Positions 36,000 through 56,753 of a DNA stretch of 64,000 nucleotides are shown here, one piece after another. Position 1 is the stretch's first letter, and every line of letters begins with the position of its first letter. The notes under the pieces are model-generated. The model was not told the origin of the DNA, searched no databases, and worked only from the letters and a program-made list of their open reading frames with translations. A program made the position numbers and the translations under genes. This DNA is from Brachionus manjavacas (Eukaryota; Rotifera; Eurotatoria; Ploima; Brachionidae): positions 5,585,501 to 5,649,500 of the forward strand of contig JAHQIY010000007.1 of assembly GCA_019054805.1 (NCBI GenBank), read 5' to 3'.

Positions 36000-36197
36000 T
36001 TATTCTAAATACTTTCTGGGTAAAAATTTGAAGCTGAACGGGTTCGAGTCGTGTTTGAATTTTTTTTGAGTTGAGACTCTTAGCCTATTTAGATTGTTGT
36101 CAGCATAAAAGTGAAAAAGGTCATCTTCAGAACTAAATGAAAAATGATAAATTTTCCTCTTTACTTCCATTTTTTCATCACCCAAATTGACTTTCAT
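36000..36197 (-). CDS. Hypothetical 65-residue open frame
   Basis: This open frame has an ATG at 36197 and encodes a basic, Phe- and Ser-rich peptide (MKVNLGDEKMEVKRKIY at the start; FSSEDDLFHFYADNN in the middle). It has no signal peptide, no known motif and no obvious partner exons. Composition is less repetitive than the flanks, which is the only argument for it. It may be a chance frame. Confidence 0.2.
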   Translation of the reverse strand: MKVNLGDEKMEVKRKIYHFSFSSEDDLFHFYADNNLNRLRVSTQKKFKHDSNPFSFKFLPRKYLE

Positions 36198-37392
36198 TTA
36201 TAATATTTAAAAAAAATTTAAAAATCTTGTTTCATTAATTTTCTCAAAAAGTTTAAAAATTGAACAAGTCAAAATAATTAATCAGAAGTTGTCAGTATCG
36301 AAAAAAAATTTTTACTTTTATTAATTTTATTTAACTAACTTTGCGGTGGATATTCGGCCGTAGGCTCAAGTCCATTTTAAAACCCGAAATAAATAAACTA
36401 GACTATATCGAGTCCTCAATATTGGTGGAATTTTCATTAATCGATCGACGATACCAATGGTGGTATCTAACTTGGATTCTAGCAAAAAAATTAGTTAATT
36501 TTTCTTTAAATAAATAATTTAAAATGATTAATCAGCTTTTAATCAGAAAAAAGTTTTGATCAAAGGGATTTTTATGAGCATAATGTATTATTTTAAAATT
36601 TAATTAAAATTAAATTACGGGCGACCAGATAAATCAAATCTTGGTTGCTATGGATGCATCACAATTTATGCTCATCTTGGACCTGAAAATTTTAGTTTAA
36701 AATTAACATTAATATTTTTTGTCAGAGCTTGTTTGCCTAATGTGGAATAAAATTAGTCACGCAACCAAATTTACTTTTAGAAGCTCATCTCTTTTTTTAA
36801 TTATGTTTGAAAAATTTTTTTTTGCTTTTTTTTTTAAGACTTGAAATCAATTGTTCACGAGGTACATTTGACATTTTAGCTAGAGCATTCTAATTTGGAA
36901 CTAATGGTCAGTAAAGGTTAACTTTTGGGCTTTGAACTAAATAAAATATTTTTGTTTTTTTCATTTTAATTTTAGCTATTTTGTTAATATTTGCTCGAAT
37001 ATTTCGTTTGACATAGAAAAAGCAATAAAAAATAAATGCAAAGCTAAATTGCTTTGGATATAAAGGTATTCGAAAATAGGTAAAAGAGGCTATGAGTATG
37101 AGCAAAAACAAAACCCCTCTGTCTTTTATCCAAAGACGAAAAAAGTAGAGTTCATTATTAATTTTTTTTTTTTAAATTCACTGACAAGCAAAAAAATATC
37201 TCGACATAGAAAGTAATGCTTTCCATAGCTTAGCAAGCAAGAGATTTTCAATCTCGCTCTATTCACTTTTTTGTGCAAAAAAAATTCAAAATAAACTTCG
37301 TTTTCATGCCACTTTTAATTAAAAAATTTCTTTAGAGTACTAAAATTTATTCTCCAAAAATCAGGGACACTTGATTAGACTGTAATTTGAAG
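36198..37392. other. Intergenic stretch upstream of PKN, with one compositionally complex block
   Basis: The block 36344-36482 is much richer in GC than its surroundings and could contain exon-like pieces on the minus strand, such as an end reading PTAEYPPQS. I could not build a convincing gene from it. A second complex patch lies at 36618-36690. The remainder is AT-rich and should include the PKN promoter. Confidence 0.3.
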
Positions 37393-47043
<9,651 letters not shown>

Positions 47044-48442
47044 ACGAAGCTTTATGTGATCGTTTGATTTATTTTGTTTTGAGAGTCAATTGTCCTGAGA
47101 ATAATTAAGAACCGATTAGCTCAAATACCCACTATGTTTAAATGTCCATTTAGATTTTTTCATGTGTAAAAGTAAATGTTGCTCGAGATTATTTTTTTAT
47201 CAAACTTTTCCTCTTTAATATTTCGATGTAATTTTTTTCTTCTCTTTAGATGAATATTAACTCTTAAAATTCACTTTTTTTATACTTTTATTTTAAATCA
47301 TTTATGAAATTAAAACTACTTTACTGAACTAAAAGAATTTTATTTAAAGAATAAAATTTGAATATTTATTTTTTAAAAACCGAATTGTAATTATTTTTTG
47401 TTTGATTTTATTATTGATAAATATCAGTATACTTAAAAAAATACAACCTTTTGAAATAAAACAAATGTACAATAATGTTGACTCTAGTGATAAAAATTAA
47501 AAAATATCAAAAGTTAAATTAATTATAAAATTGATGTATTTTATTTGATTTTGTGTAATTTTGAATAAAATCTAGAAATAACCAAATTAATTCTATTTAA
47601 TTTTACCAGTTAAGTGTAACAGGTAAAAATTAAATAGAATTTTCCTTTATCATGAAATTAAAAAATTAAAAAATTTTGTTTTCCCTTAATTTTAAAAAAT
47701 TGTCTCCTTAAACTTCTAGATTTCTCTTCAGGTATAAAAGACTTCGTAAAATTAATTTTTCTCGATTAAAAAAAAAATTTTGTAATTAATCAATTTTATT
47801 TTTTCTGGTTATATGACGGTTTTTGATAAATGAGTTTGATCAGTATTTTAGTAGTTTAATAAGAAACAGAGTTTCCAAAAGCCATGGAGACAAAGTGAAG
47901 TCAAGTCATTTGAAAAAAAAATGAATTCAAGTGATTTGACTTCACTGAAAAGAATTTAAAATAAATTTTTAAAAAGTCTGATAAAAGCCTTAAGTGAAAA
48001 TTATGGCAAGTCAAACAGAAAGCTAGATAAAAATGAAAAAAATTGAAGTTCTTATTCGAAATCAAAATTCTCGGCCGACTTTGATTTTATGAGATCTTTT
48101 AAGACATAAAAATAAAAGAAAATGAAGAACAGAGCCATTTCATCTATTTTGATTTAATATAACTATAATTTTTAATTTAAATTTTTTTGATTTTTTATTT
48201 TTATCAATTTAAAAAAATAAAAAACAATTTATTGTTTATGATCAGTTTTATTTATCAAAAAAAACGAATCTTAAATTTTAGAAAAATTCAGTTTTCATTA
48301 GAAATTTTTAATTTCTTAAAGTGGGTAAAGTTTTCAAGATTTGAACATACTGTAAACAGTATGAAGACTGGTTGATAAATAAGTCATGAGTATTTCTAAT
48401 AAAACTTTATTAAAAATATCAAAACAAGAATTGGGTTAATAA
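47044..48442. other. PKN 3' flank and intergenic DNA
   Basis: The first few hundred bases should be PKN 3' UTR. The rest is AT-rich. Short near-repeats of GTGAAGTCAAGTCATTTGA and AAGTGATTTGACTTCACT at 47895-47946 form a small inverted repeat. No gene was seen. Confidence 0.35.
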
Positions 48443-48791
48443 CTAATGATGACCATATCTTTTTTGGTATTTAGGTCTGCTGGGCTTTCTGTGTTCAACT
48501 GGTTTTCTTTTATATGTTTTTGGTTGTCTATAAGGATAATCATAGCTTGATTTGACTAGAAAAATATTTTAAAATTCAATAACAAAAATTATTATTTCAA
48601 AATATACATGGTTTATCTGTGTTTTTGAAAATGGCTTCCACTACTTTTCCCATATGAATGTCCCTCGGCGAAAATGCCTCTTTTTGAAAAAAAAATTATT
48701 CAAGAGCTGATAAATAAATAAATGTTTCCAAAGTACCGGTCAAATGGCATAAAGCAACTAGAGCTAAGCTTAAAAACAACAAAAATCTCAT
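48443..48791 (-). CDS. Small secreted basic peptide (cluster gene 1)
   Basis: Three exons, 48791-48737, 48679-48608 and 48555-48443, give 79 residues in consistent phase. The first 20 or so (MRFLLFLSLALVALCHLTEA) are a clear signal peptide. The mature part has FSPRDIHMGKVVEAIF, then a Tyr/Lys/Arg/Pro/His-rich tail (YDYPYRQPKTYKRKP, KYQKRYGHH). It has no cysteine and no family I recognise. The first exon ends after the first base of a codon (G), as in the five other secreted genes nearby. It is divergently oriented to the gene at 49132, 340 bp away. It is the least certain cluster member because no long open frame marks it, but the phases and signal peptide fit well. Confidence 0.7.
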
Positions 48792-48989
48792 ATTGTTCTT
48801 AGTTTGAAATAAAAAAAAAACAATTTTGAAAAATTTTAATTTAAATTTTAAATCGAGTGAATGCATGAGTTAGTCTAAAGCATCGAATGCGTGATTTTTT
48901 GTCAAGACCAAAAAAAATTCTGTTTTTCTCATTCAAGTCATTGATGACCAATTTAACCACCCACATTTTTGAAAAAAAAAACTTAGCTT

Positions 48990-49002
48990 TCTAGAAACAA
49001 CT
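48990..49002 (+). promoter_or_regulatory. Shared 13-mer upstream of cluster gene 2
   Basis: TCTAGAAACAACT occurs here, 142 bp before the ATG at 49132, and again at 52274-52286, 151 bp before the ATG at 52425. It is a candidate shared control element. Confidence 0.35.
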
Positions 49003-49038
49003 GTATTTTTTAATCATTATGAGAAGGCCTTAACACGC

Positions 49039-49045
49039 TATAAAA
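49039..49045 (+). promoter_or_regulatory. TATA box of cluster gene 2
   Basis: GCTATAAAATAC lies 93 bp upstream of the ATG at 49132. Confidence 0.5.
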
Positions 49046-49131
49046 TACATAAGCTACTGCAACAAAAAAGCGACTTAAATTTTTAATTTTCTTTCTCAAA
49101 TCTTTAAATTAGGCTCATAGAAATTAACAAA

Positions 49132-49893
49132 ATGAAGATTTATCTTATTTTTGTATTGGCATGTGCCGGCATTTTGGTCCGCTGTTCAGGTACACACAAA
49201 TTAATATGCATTCAATTTTCAAATAAGCGTTCTTTTATAGCCAGCGATCAATTTGGTGAAAAGAAAAGCTCTGAAAAGATGGAAAAAAGTGAAGAAATAA
49301 GCACTTTGAGCATTAATAAACCAGACCAGCAGTCTGATGCAGAAAACGTTGAAGGTTTGCGCCAAGGCTAAGCATCATCTCAAAGTTAAATTATTAAATT
49401 TTAAGTTGCCACAGAGCTTTCAGGTATTAGACGAGCAAATGCTAGAAAAAATCAAAATGATGCAGTTGGTGATGCTTTGGATGAAGCCAAGAGCCAGTCA
49501 ACTGAAAGTAAACATTTGCCAACGTCAACTCAATTAAGCACACTTGAGCTATTCGATAAGTATCTGGAAAAATATGGAGCTGAAATGAAAAACAATAAAG
49601 GCCTTACTTTCGAGGATCTAGTGAAGCATCTAGAAAAAGAGGAGCTGATGTTGATGACTAAAGCTTACGAAGTTTTAGCTAGTGGACACGATAATTTGGT
49701 TAAAAAGCTCAGAGAACACGCTTTGACCACAACAACCACCACCACCACCCCGAGATCACCAATATTTCAGTCTAGATCGCTGAGATATCGACCAAAATAC
49801 AAAAAATTGTCTTCCAAACAAGCAGTTAGACAAGATCCTACCTTATTTTTTATCAACGATGGCCGTATTTATTCAATTAAAAGACACTCATAA
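49132..49893 (+). CDS. Secreted protein with helical domain and Thr tract (cluster gene 2)
   Basis: Three exons, 49132-49189, 49241-49354 and 49424-49893, encode 213 residues. MKIYLIFVLACAGILVRCSA is the signal peptide. A charged Lys/Glu/Ser-rich segment follows, then a helical region (about residues 100-150) with LSTLELFDKYLEKYG, LTFEDLVKHLEKEEL and LVKKLREHAL. An eight-residue Thr run and a basic tail (RYRPKYKKLSSKQ, then DGRIYSIKRHS) end the protein. The exon 2/3 junction is placed by phase (acceptor GCTTTCAG). No family is recognised. The short intron layout and phase-1 signal exon match its neighbours. The Thr run could be O-glycosylated. Confidence 0.82.
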
Positions 49894-50149
49894 AATAAGT
49901 TAAAGCCAAATTTTTTGTTTTTATTGTTTTTCATTCCTAAGCTTTATTTAATCACTATTTTAATAAATTTTTCAAACATTTTAATTTTTGATTTTATCAA
50001 ATTCGAAACCTAGAATTGTGAAAAAAAATTGGCGTGTTCAATTCAATTGAAGCACGAGAAGTGTTCATTTGAAAAGAATGTTAGTTATAATCTAAAAAGG
50101 CATCGTGTTAGCTTAAATCCAAGGATGCTTTTTGGGCTTATAGACCGAC

Positions 50150-50156
50150 TATAAAA
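50150..50156 (+). promoter_or_regulatory. TATA box of cluster gene 3
   Basis: CTATAAAAAC begins one base earlier; the TATA starts 53 bp before the ATG at 50203, the same spacing as for the gene at 52425. Confidence 0.55.
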
Positions 50157-50202
50157 ACAGTAAAATTTTTCAATTATTTTTATCATTAAAAACAAAATCG
50201 AA

Positions 50203-51464
50203 ATGAAGAGTGCAGGAATAATTCTAGTTTTGGCCACTATTTTTATAAGCCAAGCAATGGGACATGGTTTTTTACAAATTAATAAAAACAGACTTTTGTT
50301 ACAAGCTTTTTTTAAGGCTCAGGATATCGCGGTAGATCAACGCCGGAATATGGATACGAGGAGTATGGACATGAGGAGTATGGAAAAGGCGGCGAATATG
50401 ACGAACCATGTTATGATGAATACGATAATCATAGAGTTTATGGGGGAGAAGAGAGAAATGGCTATCATAAATCCATGAACAAATACGACTCACCATGTCG
50501 AAGAACCACCCACAAAACCGGTTACCATGAAAGATCTTATGAAAAAAAAGATGAGCCAAAATATGAAATTGGTAGCGTTAGAAGAGGATACGAACCATAT
50601 GCCAAGAAAGATCAAAAATATGACAATGAAGGTTATTGGCCAAATGTTTATGATAACAATGATAAAAAAGGATACGGAGGATACCATGAAGAAAAGCCAA
50701 AGTACGGAAAAGAAGCTTATGAGCCAGAATACCACAGAGACAATAAGGGATACAGACCTTATAAAGAAGAGCCAAAGTATGGAAAAGAAGCTTATGAGCC
50801 AGAATATCACAGAGACAATAAGGGATACGGAGGATACCATGAAGAAAAGCCAAAGTACGGAAAAGAAGCTTATGAGCCAGAATACCACAGAGACAATAAG
50901 GGATACAGACCTTATAAAGAAGAGCCAAAGTATGGAAAAGAAGCTTATGAGCCAGAATATCACAGAGACAAAAAAGAATATAGACCTTATAAAGAAGAGC
51001 CAAAATACAAAAGAGAAAGATTGTATGAAAGTAGACGATATCCCAAAAATGATTATAAACCAGGATATCACAAGGAGAAAAAAGAAGAGCCACAAGTTAA
51101 ATATGGAACCCCCTACGAGGCTAAAAATTCAGAATATAACACTTATGGTATAATTTATTCTGTTTAAATAAAATGCATAATTATTTATTTAAGCTTCTTA
51201 TAATGGTCATCCAAACTACCCCGACTTGCACGATGTAGAATGTAATTAATTTTCAAGATAAATGTTTAAATTAATTTTAAAAGCTTAAATTTTTAAGATT
51301 TAAAAGAAGCTGAAAAAGAAGCTAAAAAACAAGTGCAAAAGCTTCGCAATGATTTGTGGTCAACCTTGATCCATGATAGAAAAGATTTGAAAAATGAAGT
51401 CTACAGCCATCGTCCCCAAGTAGAATACAAGAAGCCAAACGACTACAAAGTATTGGGCTACTAA
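50203..51464 (+). CDS. Secreted Tyr/Lys/Glu/Pro-rich repeat protein (cluster gene 3)
   Basis: Four exons, 50203-50266, 50323-51147, 51194-51241 and 51298-51464, encode 367 residues. A signal peptide (MKSAGIILVLATIFISQAMG) is followed by a Gly/Tyr/Glu/His segment with two cysteine-containing motifs (DEPCYDEYD and DSPCRRTTH). The centre holds two almost identical 51-residue units (50671-50823 and 50824-50976). Each unit is made of two related sub-units around PKYGKEAYEPEYHRD, with GYGGYHEEK and GYRPYKEE between them. A partial third unit decays afterwards. The last exon adds a helical Lys/Glu segment (KEAEKEAKKQVQKL) and ends DYKVLGY. Such Tyr/Lys-rich repeats are seen in adhesive, cuticular and eggshell proteins of many animals; the role here is unknown. 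Repeat units at DNA level are nearly identical, so the expansion is recent or kept uniform. Confidence 0.88.
50671..50976 (+). repeat. Two tandem 153-bp coding repeats
   Basis: Units 50671-50823 and 50824-50976 differ at only a few bases. Each codes for 51 residues and contains two diverged 75-78 bp sub-units. They lie within exon 2 of the secreted repeat gene. Confidence 0.92.
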
Positions 51465-51627
51465 ACCGTTTTTAGTTGATTCCTTTGTTTTAGTTGATTG
51501 TTTTATTTTAGTTAAATAAAATTTAGTAAAAATAAATTTTTTTTTTTTATTTCATTCAAACAATTTTGACTTTTGGTTTAAAAAGAAATGCAAATGTTTC
51601 AAATTTTTAATTCTTCACTTTTGAAAA

Positions 51628-52054
51628 ATGAATTTCAAAATTCAAATTTTGAACTTTTTTGTCCTCTTTCTTTTGGCAAATCAAGCAGGTATTAATTAAA
51701 GCTTTATTGTTAATTGTCGCCCTAAACAATTTGTTTGACATGCTCCTAGAATCGATTAGGCGTGGTCGATATCGTATTAGATCACGTTTGCATGATCCGA
51801 CCAACGATGTCATTTCCACTCTGAGTCTAAAAGACAAACAGGATGTCTTAATGAAAGCGGCATCAAATAATCCGACAAACAAGTTCACTTCGGAAAATCT
51901 GGAACAAATGCCATTTAAACGAACACTTCTTTCAAATGAAGAATTTCAAACCAAAGTTTTAGATTTGCTTGAGGACATTCGCAATCTTTCGTTGGACAAC
52001 TTTGTTCAAAATTATCTTTTGCTCTCAGACAAATTGGCTAAATACTTTAATTAA
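51628..52054 (+). CDS. Small secreted helical protein (cluster gene 4)
   Basis: Two exons, 51628-51688 and 51750-52054, give 121 residues. The signal peptide is MNFKIQILNFFVLFLLANQA. The mature part starts with an Arg-rich stretch (ESIRRGRYRIRSRLHDP) and continues with predicted helices (STLSLKDKQDVLMKAA, VLDLLEDIRNLSLDNF, YLLLSDKLAKYFN). There is no cysteine and no recognisable family. The first exon ends in phase 1 with G, as in the other cluster genes. An AT-rich TTTAAAAA word 50 bp before the ATG may replace the TATA box. The arginine-rich start could be a processing site. Confidence 0.78.
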
Positions 52055-52273
52055 AAAAGTTTTGATTAATAAATAAAAGGTTTAGATCATTAAAATTTTA
52101 TTTTTGAAATAATTGAAATCAATCTTGAAAATAAAAATAAATCATTTTTTCGGCTTATTGAAAAAGAATATTCAAAAACTAAAATCAAGGGTAGAGATTT
52201 TGCATGGGTGGTAATAGCGCTGAATCGAAACATTGCTTAAAATAAATGACTTGAAGCAGTGAAAAACGAGATC

Positions 52274-52286
52274 TCTAGAAACAACT
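52274..52286 (+). promoter_or_regulatory. Shared 13-mer upstream of cluster gene 5
   Basis: TCTAGAAACAACT, identical to 48990-49002, lies 98 bp upstream of the TATA box here, against 49 bp for the first copy. Confidence 0.35.
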
Positions 52287-52371
52287 TCACATGCTTTTCA
52301 ATGTGGCTTTTTCACTGTAAAAATTTGTGCGCTCAAGGTTCTTCTTAGCACAGGCTCTAGTTTCTTACGGC

Positions 52372-52378
52372 TATAAAA
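52372..52378 (+). promoter_or_regulatory. TATA box of cluster gene 5
   Basis: GGCTATAAAACC, 53 bp before the ATG at 52425. Confidence 0.55.
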
Positions 52379-52424
52379 CCAGCTAGTCATTCGAATAAAG
52401 ATTCATTCATTTAAATAAAAGAAA

Positions 52425-52983
52425 ATGCTTAAGCTTGTCATCTTTGGCCTTGCAGCCCTAATTTCAACCAGCGTGTGTCAGGGTTTGAATTTTGAAAATT
52501 TAAAAAATTAAATAAAGCTAATTATTAAATAAAATTTATTAAGATTATTCTGAATATGAATCATACAATTTAAAGGATGATTATTATAAAGAGCCGATGT
52601 TGTACAGAATTCCGTACAACGAAGAGCCACATAAGAGAAATGAGTATAATGAGGATTATGAGCCAAGACGCAAGATTGAAAGATATGAATCTCATATTGA
52701 CTTAATAAAACCCGATAGTCGCATTTTGCGCAAGTCTCTGTCAAAACTTCAGCGAAAGCTTAGTAGCTTGAAAAGCGGACTTCTTGCTATTCTGACTAAT
52801 GACTTGAAAAATCTGAAAAATGCGGCAAATTTAAAAATCGATCGAAGATACAAGCCCACTGATGGATCACACTATATTTCTGGTATAAAAAATTATATTT
52901 TTTAAGTTTTCTAAGTTTTATGTTTAGATGAATATCAACCTATTCATTCGGAATATGACCAGAATATGTATCATGAAGCTTGA
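52425..52983 (+). CDS. Secreted Tyr/Glu/Lys-rich protein (cluster gene 5)
   Basis: Three exons, 52425-52482, 52544-52882 and 52928-52983, encode 150 residues. MLKLVIFGLAALISTSVCQ is the signal peptide. The mature part opens with an acidic Tyr-rich region (DYSEYESYNLKDDYY, then YNEEPHKRNEYNEDYEP), then a basic amphipathic helix (ILRKSLSKLQRKLSSLKSG, NDLKNLKNAANLK), and ends with another Tyr/His/Glu stretch (DEYQPIHSEYDQNMYHEA). The composition recalls the repeat protein at 50203-51464. There is no known family. The signal exon ends in phase 1 with G. The TATA box and a 13-mer lie upstream. Confidence 0.85.
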
Positions 52984-55127
52984 AAAAGTTTTTAGTTATT
53001 TTATGTTATGTTATTTAGTCTAAAAGTTTAATAAAAATTGTTTGATTAATTTTGTTCTAAATTATTGAATTAATTGAAAAATAGCTATCCAAACAGTTAA
53101 GATGAATATATATGATTAAATATATAATTTTTCTTTTGAAAAATATCAAAATCTGAATTAAAATCATTTTTTTATTAAAAAAATACTAAATGGGTTAATT
53201 ACTTTACATAAATTGATTGTTTTCTATTACAACACTGATAAAAAGTATAAATTGGATTTTTAAAAAAAAAGTTGAAAAAATTTAAAAAAATTTCCTTTTA
53301 TTTGTAAATCCTAAACAATTTCTTTAAATTTCTAATGGACTTAAATTACAAGCAAAAAAAGACTTCGTTTAATATTTGTTAGAATCAAAGTTATTAAATT
53401 TATAAGCGAGATTTTTTTTATTTAATTATTAAAATTTTTCTTACAGTTTCTTTAAAAATTAATTTTTTAATCTAGAATCCATTCTTAAAAGATGATTTTT
53501 ACCTTTTAAGTGTTTGGTGCTTTATTTAAGAGGAAGTCTCTGAAAAACTAGAAATAATTAGCTTAAATGATAAACTTCATTAATCATTTATTTGATGATC
53601 TTATATTACAGAGACAAGTAGCTTAATTAAAAAATAAATAATATTAAATACTATTTATTTTGCTTCATTTTGATTAAATTTTTTGTTGAAAATGCAATCA
53701 ATAAATGACCTTTCAATTTTTTTCTGCAAAAAAATTTATCAGGGATTGTTAATATAAGGCATTATTCATGAAATTAAAAATGTCTTAAGTTTATAGATAA
53801 TTTTTTTGAAAAAAAATCTTATTCGTGAGATATTTCATTTCGACTTATTTTCGATTGAATCAAAGCCAAATTTATCGGCATCTGCGAAAAATTTTCTAAA
53901 TAATTAAATAAGATTTCTTTCTACAATAATGTTCAAAATTTTTAAAAGATTTTTTATAAAAAAATTGGATATAAAGTTAATCTAAATCTTGATTTTACTA
54001 TAAAATAAAAAGAAGTGTGGATAATCTTTGTGAGTTTTTGTGCATATCGATCTAATATTTGTAGAGTTTGGACATTGTAAATATGAAACTATTATTAGCT
54101 CACAATTAGATAGATTAATTATCCATATTGGACAAGGATGGCCTTATAATTTTTAGTAGTTGTTTTTATAAATTTCTATATATTTATAAATTAAAAAAAA
54201 ACATATATCAACAAAAAGTTTCATAATAAATTGAACTACTATAATGTTTATAAATGAATTTTTAAATTTTAATTGATTTAGAATAAAATCTTTAAAATAC
54301 AATAATTTTTGAAAAAAAATTAGTTTTTTTAATTAAATTTTTTAATTTAAAAAAATTAATAAATTTAATTTGAAATCAAATTTAAATTTTTTTTAAATTA
54401 TCCTTTTAAAACAAGTCGAAATGTTTTGTTTTTCTGATGTAATTAAATAGTTCATTTGATTGATTCATCTCTTTATTTCTTCATCTTTCATATCAGGTGC
54501 AATAACAAATTTTTAAATCTTAATCCACGCTGAGGAAATTCTGTTTAATTTGAAATTCGAAAATCAAATAAAATTTCTCTCAAATGAGCACAAAATCTTT
54601 TTGAAGTATTATTTTTGAATTTAAGTTTTTAGTCAAAGTTTCAATGGAAAACTGGCGCCTCAATTTTTTAATTTTTGGAGCCTAATCGAAAAAATTATTA
54701 GAGAATTTAAGAAATTTCGGTCTTATTTTAAATTAAAATCAGAGTTTGAAAATAATTATAAATAAAAGTTCACAATCATTAGAGTTAATCCCAATTACAT
54801 TTATTACATTTGATTTTAATCCATAGATTTGTACGAAAAAAAAGCATCCAACTCATTTTCATGCAAATCATTAAATTAAAATGAATCTTTTAATTTTTTA
54901 ATTAATTAGATATATGACAATATTTTAAAAAAATATAAACTTTTCTATTTTTATTTTTTAAAAAGTAATCATAAATCCCAATATAATAAAACAAAATTTA
55001 AATGAAAAATTTCCGACATAACGTTCTATTTACTATCTTTTGATAACAAAATGTTTAAAATCAAAATTTGAGTTGAATAACTAAAAATAATTTGCAAATG
55101 TTCATATTTTGATTGTAAATAAGATTT
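52984..55127. other. AT-rich intergenic stretch
   Basis: Separates the secreted cluster from the acyltransferase gene. I found no open frame, repeat or RNA gene. Confidence 0.4.
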
Positions 55128-56406
55128 TCAATTGACTTTTTTGCTTGTGTCATCCTCTGTGACCGAATTATTGTTACTATCATTTTGAATTTGACTTGTT
55201 AAATCAGTCTGACTAATTAAACTGTTCATCTGTGTCACATCGCTACTTTGAGTATAATCCAAGTCCTGAACAAACGTTCTAGTTACATCATGTGTTTTTT
55301 CATTTGTTTCTTCGTCAGATTTAGCTTTCACGTAGTATTTTTGTTTTAGACCAATTTCTTTGTTCAGCAAGTCAAACTCCTTCTGCATTAGGTCTTGAAG
55401 ATGCTTAGTCAGCTGACCGACTGAGTCCAGAGTCATTCCAGTGGTGTTGAAAGGCGGCAGAACACGGACTTTTACTTTGCCTCCAAAGTCGAACTTTTTT
55501 TCTCTCTTGTGATAAAAATTAGAATAAGAAGAAGTCACTACACAAATAATTGGAATCTTAAATCAAATATTTTTTTTTAGAATTAATATTTCTAAAAAAA
55601 TTTTTTTATTGCAAAAATCACTTGAGCTTGAATAGCCAGATGAAATGCGCCTTTTTTGAATGGGAGCAAATTGGTGCTTGGACTTCGCGTTCCCTCTGGA
55701 TAAATCCAAACTCTTAGCTAGAAGAAAATTAATTTTATCTAATTTATTTTGAAAAATTGTCCCTACATTTTCATCATTGATTTTTTTTGCCAATCTATCA
55801 ATGGTTCCTCTGGCTTTTTGAGGATTCAACCGATCAATGAAAGTAATTCCACACAACCAAATAGCCAAGCCGAATGGTCCTGAATAGAACAGTTCTTTTT
55901 TTGCCAATGGGGTGCAATTACCTCCAGGCCATACTTTCATCATTGCTGTGAAAAAATTTTTTTATTTTAATTGAGTAATTAAGCAAAAAGTGCTTACTTA
56001 AGAAATCAAGCGAGCTTTGGTGATTACAAACTAAAATAAATGGCTCCTTGCTCTGAAAGTATTTGCTATTCTCGAGTTGTATGTCAATTTGAAAAATTTT
56101 AAAAAAGAAGCTAAGAACTTTAGCTACAACCCTTGGAAAAAATTAGTCATGTTAATGTATCTAAAAGTATGCCACTTACGCCACATTTCTTGCATCACAT
56201 GGCCTAAGCAAGCACAGAAAAATTGTAAATGTAGCCACTGTGATCACAATAAAAGCGTATGTGATGTATTTTAGATAATATTGGAGCGGATTTTTGGTAT
56301 AGAATAGTGTTGACCAAATTAAAGCTGCTGTTAGAAACAATGTAGCTGATGAGATCGGCACAGATTGAACCAAGTCGTCAGTTCTAGGCAAGCTATCTGA
56401 CGACAT
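55128..56406 (-). CDS. AGPAT: 1-acyl-sn-glycerol-3-phosphate acyltransferase (LPAAT, PlsC family)
   Basis: Five exons, 56406-56180, 56131-55998, 55945-55767, 55717-55622 and 55556-55128, give 354 residues in phase. Two hydrophobic segments lie in the first exon ([14 protein letters not shown] and [15 protein letters not shown]). The catalytic block I NHQSSLD (NHx4D) is at about 112-118, block II ITFIDR at about 153-158, block III YPEGTR at about 185 and block IV IPIICVV at about 212. [15 protein letters not shown] after block IV is typical of AGPAT1/2. The enzyme acylates lysophosphatidate to phosphatidate at the ER membrane. Animal AGPAT1/2 proteins are about 280 residues; the extra C-terminal 80 or so here are acidic, Ser/Thr/Asn-rich and unmatched. 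All motifs are intact. Confidence 0.95.
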
Positions 56407-56753
56407 TTCTAAACTTTTTTTGTTAAAAGCGTGAATAATAAAGTTATATCGATTTAAAAAATAATTATGAATATAATCTTTTGCTTTAATATCTAGTAAT
56501 TTTTCGAGAAATTATTTCAAATGCAGTGCAGGATTTTTTTCATTTTTTTATTATTCTTAATAATGATTATGTTCAGCATAATAGAATAGAGAAAGCTAAT
56601 AAAACAGATCTATTTGACAAAACAAGATGAAAGAAAATCTAAGCTTTGGCCAAATTTAAATCTAAAACTAAAATAACCTTCAACTTAAATCCTTAAATGT
56701 TGATTAAAAAAAATAAAAATTTTCACTAAATCTTTAAACTAAATTTTTAAAAC

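Noticed and set aside
36618-36690. Exon-like GC-richer block with AG and GT borders on the minus strand
   Set aside because: All three frames contain stops.
50490-51095. 201-codon minus-strand frame, very Phe/Ile/Ser-rich
   Set aside because: It is the antisense of the Tyr/Lys/Glu repeat exon; the hydrophobic periodicity is a mirror of the coding repeat.
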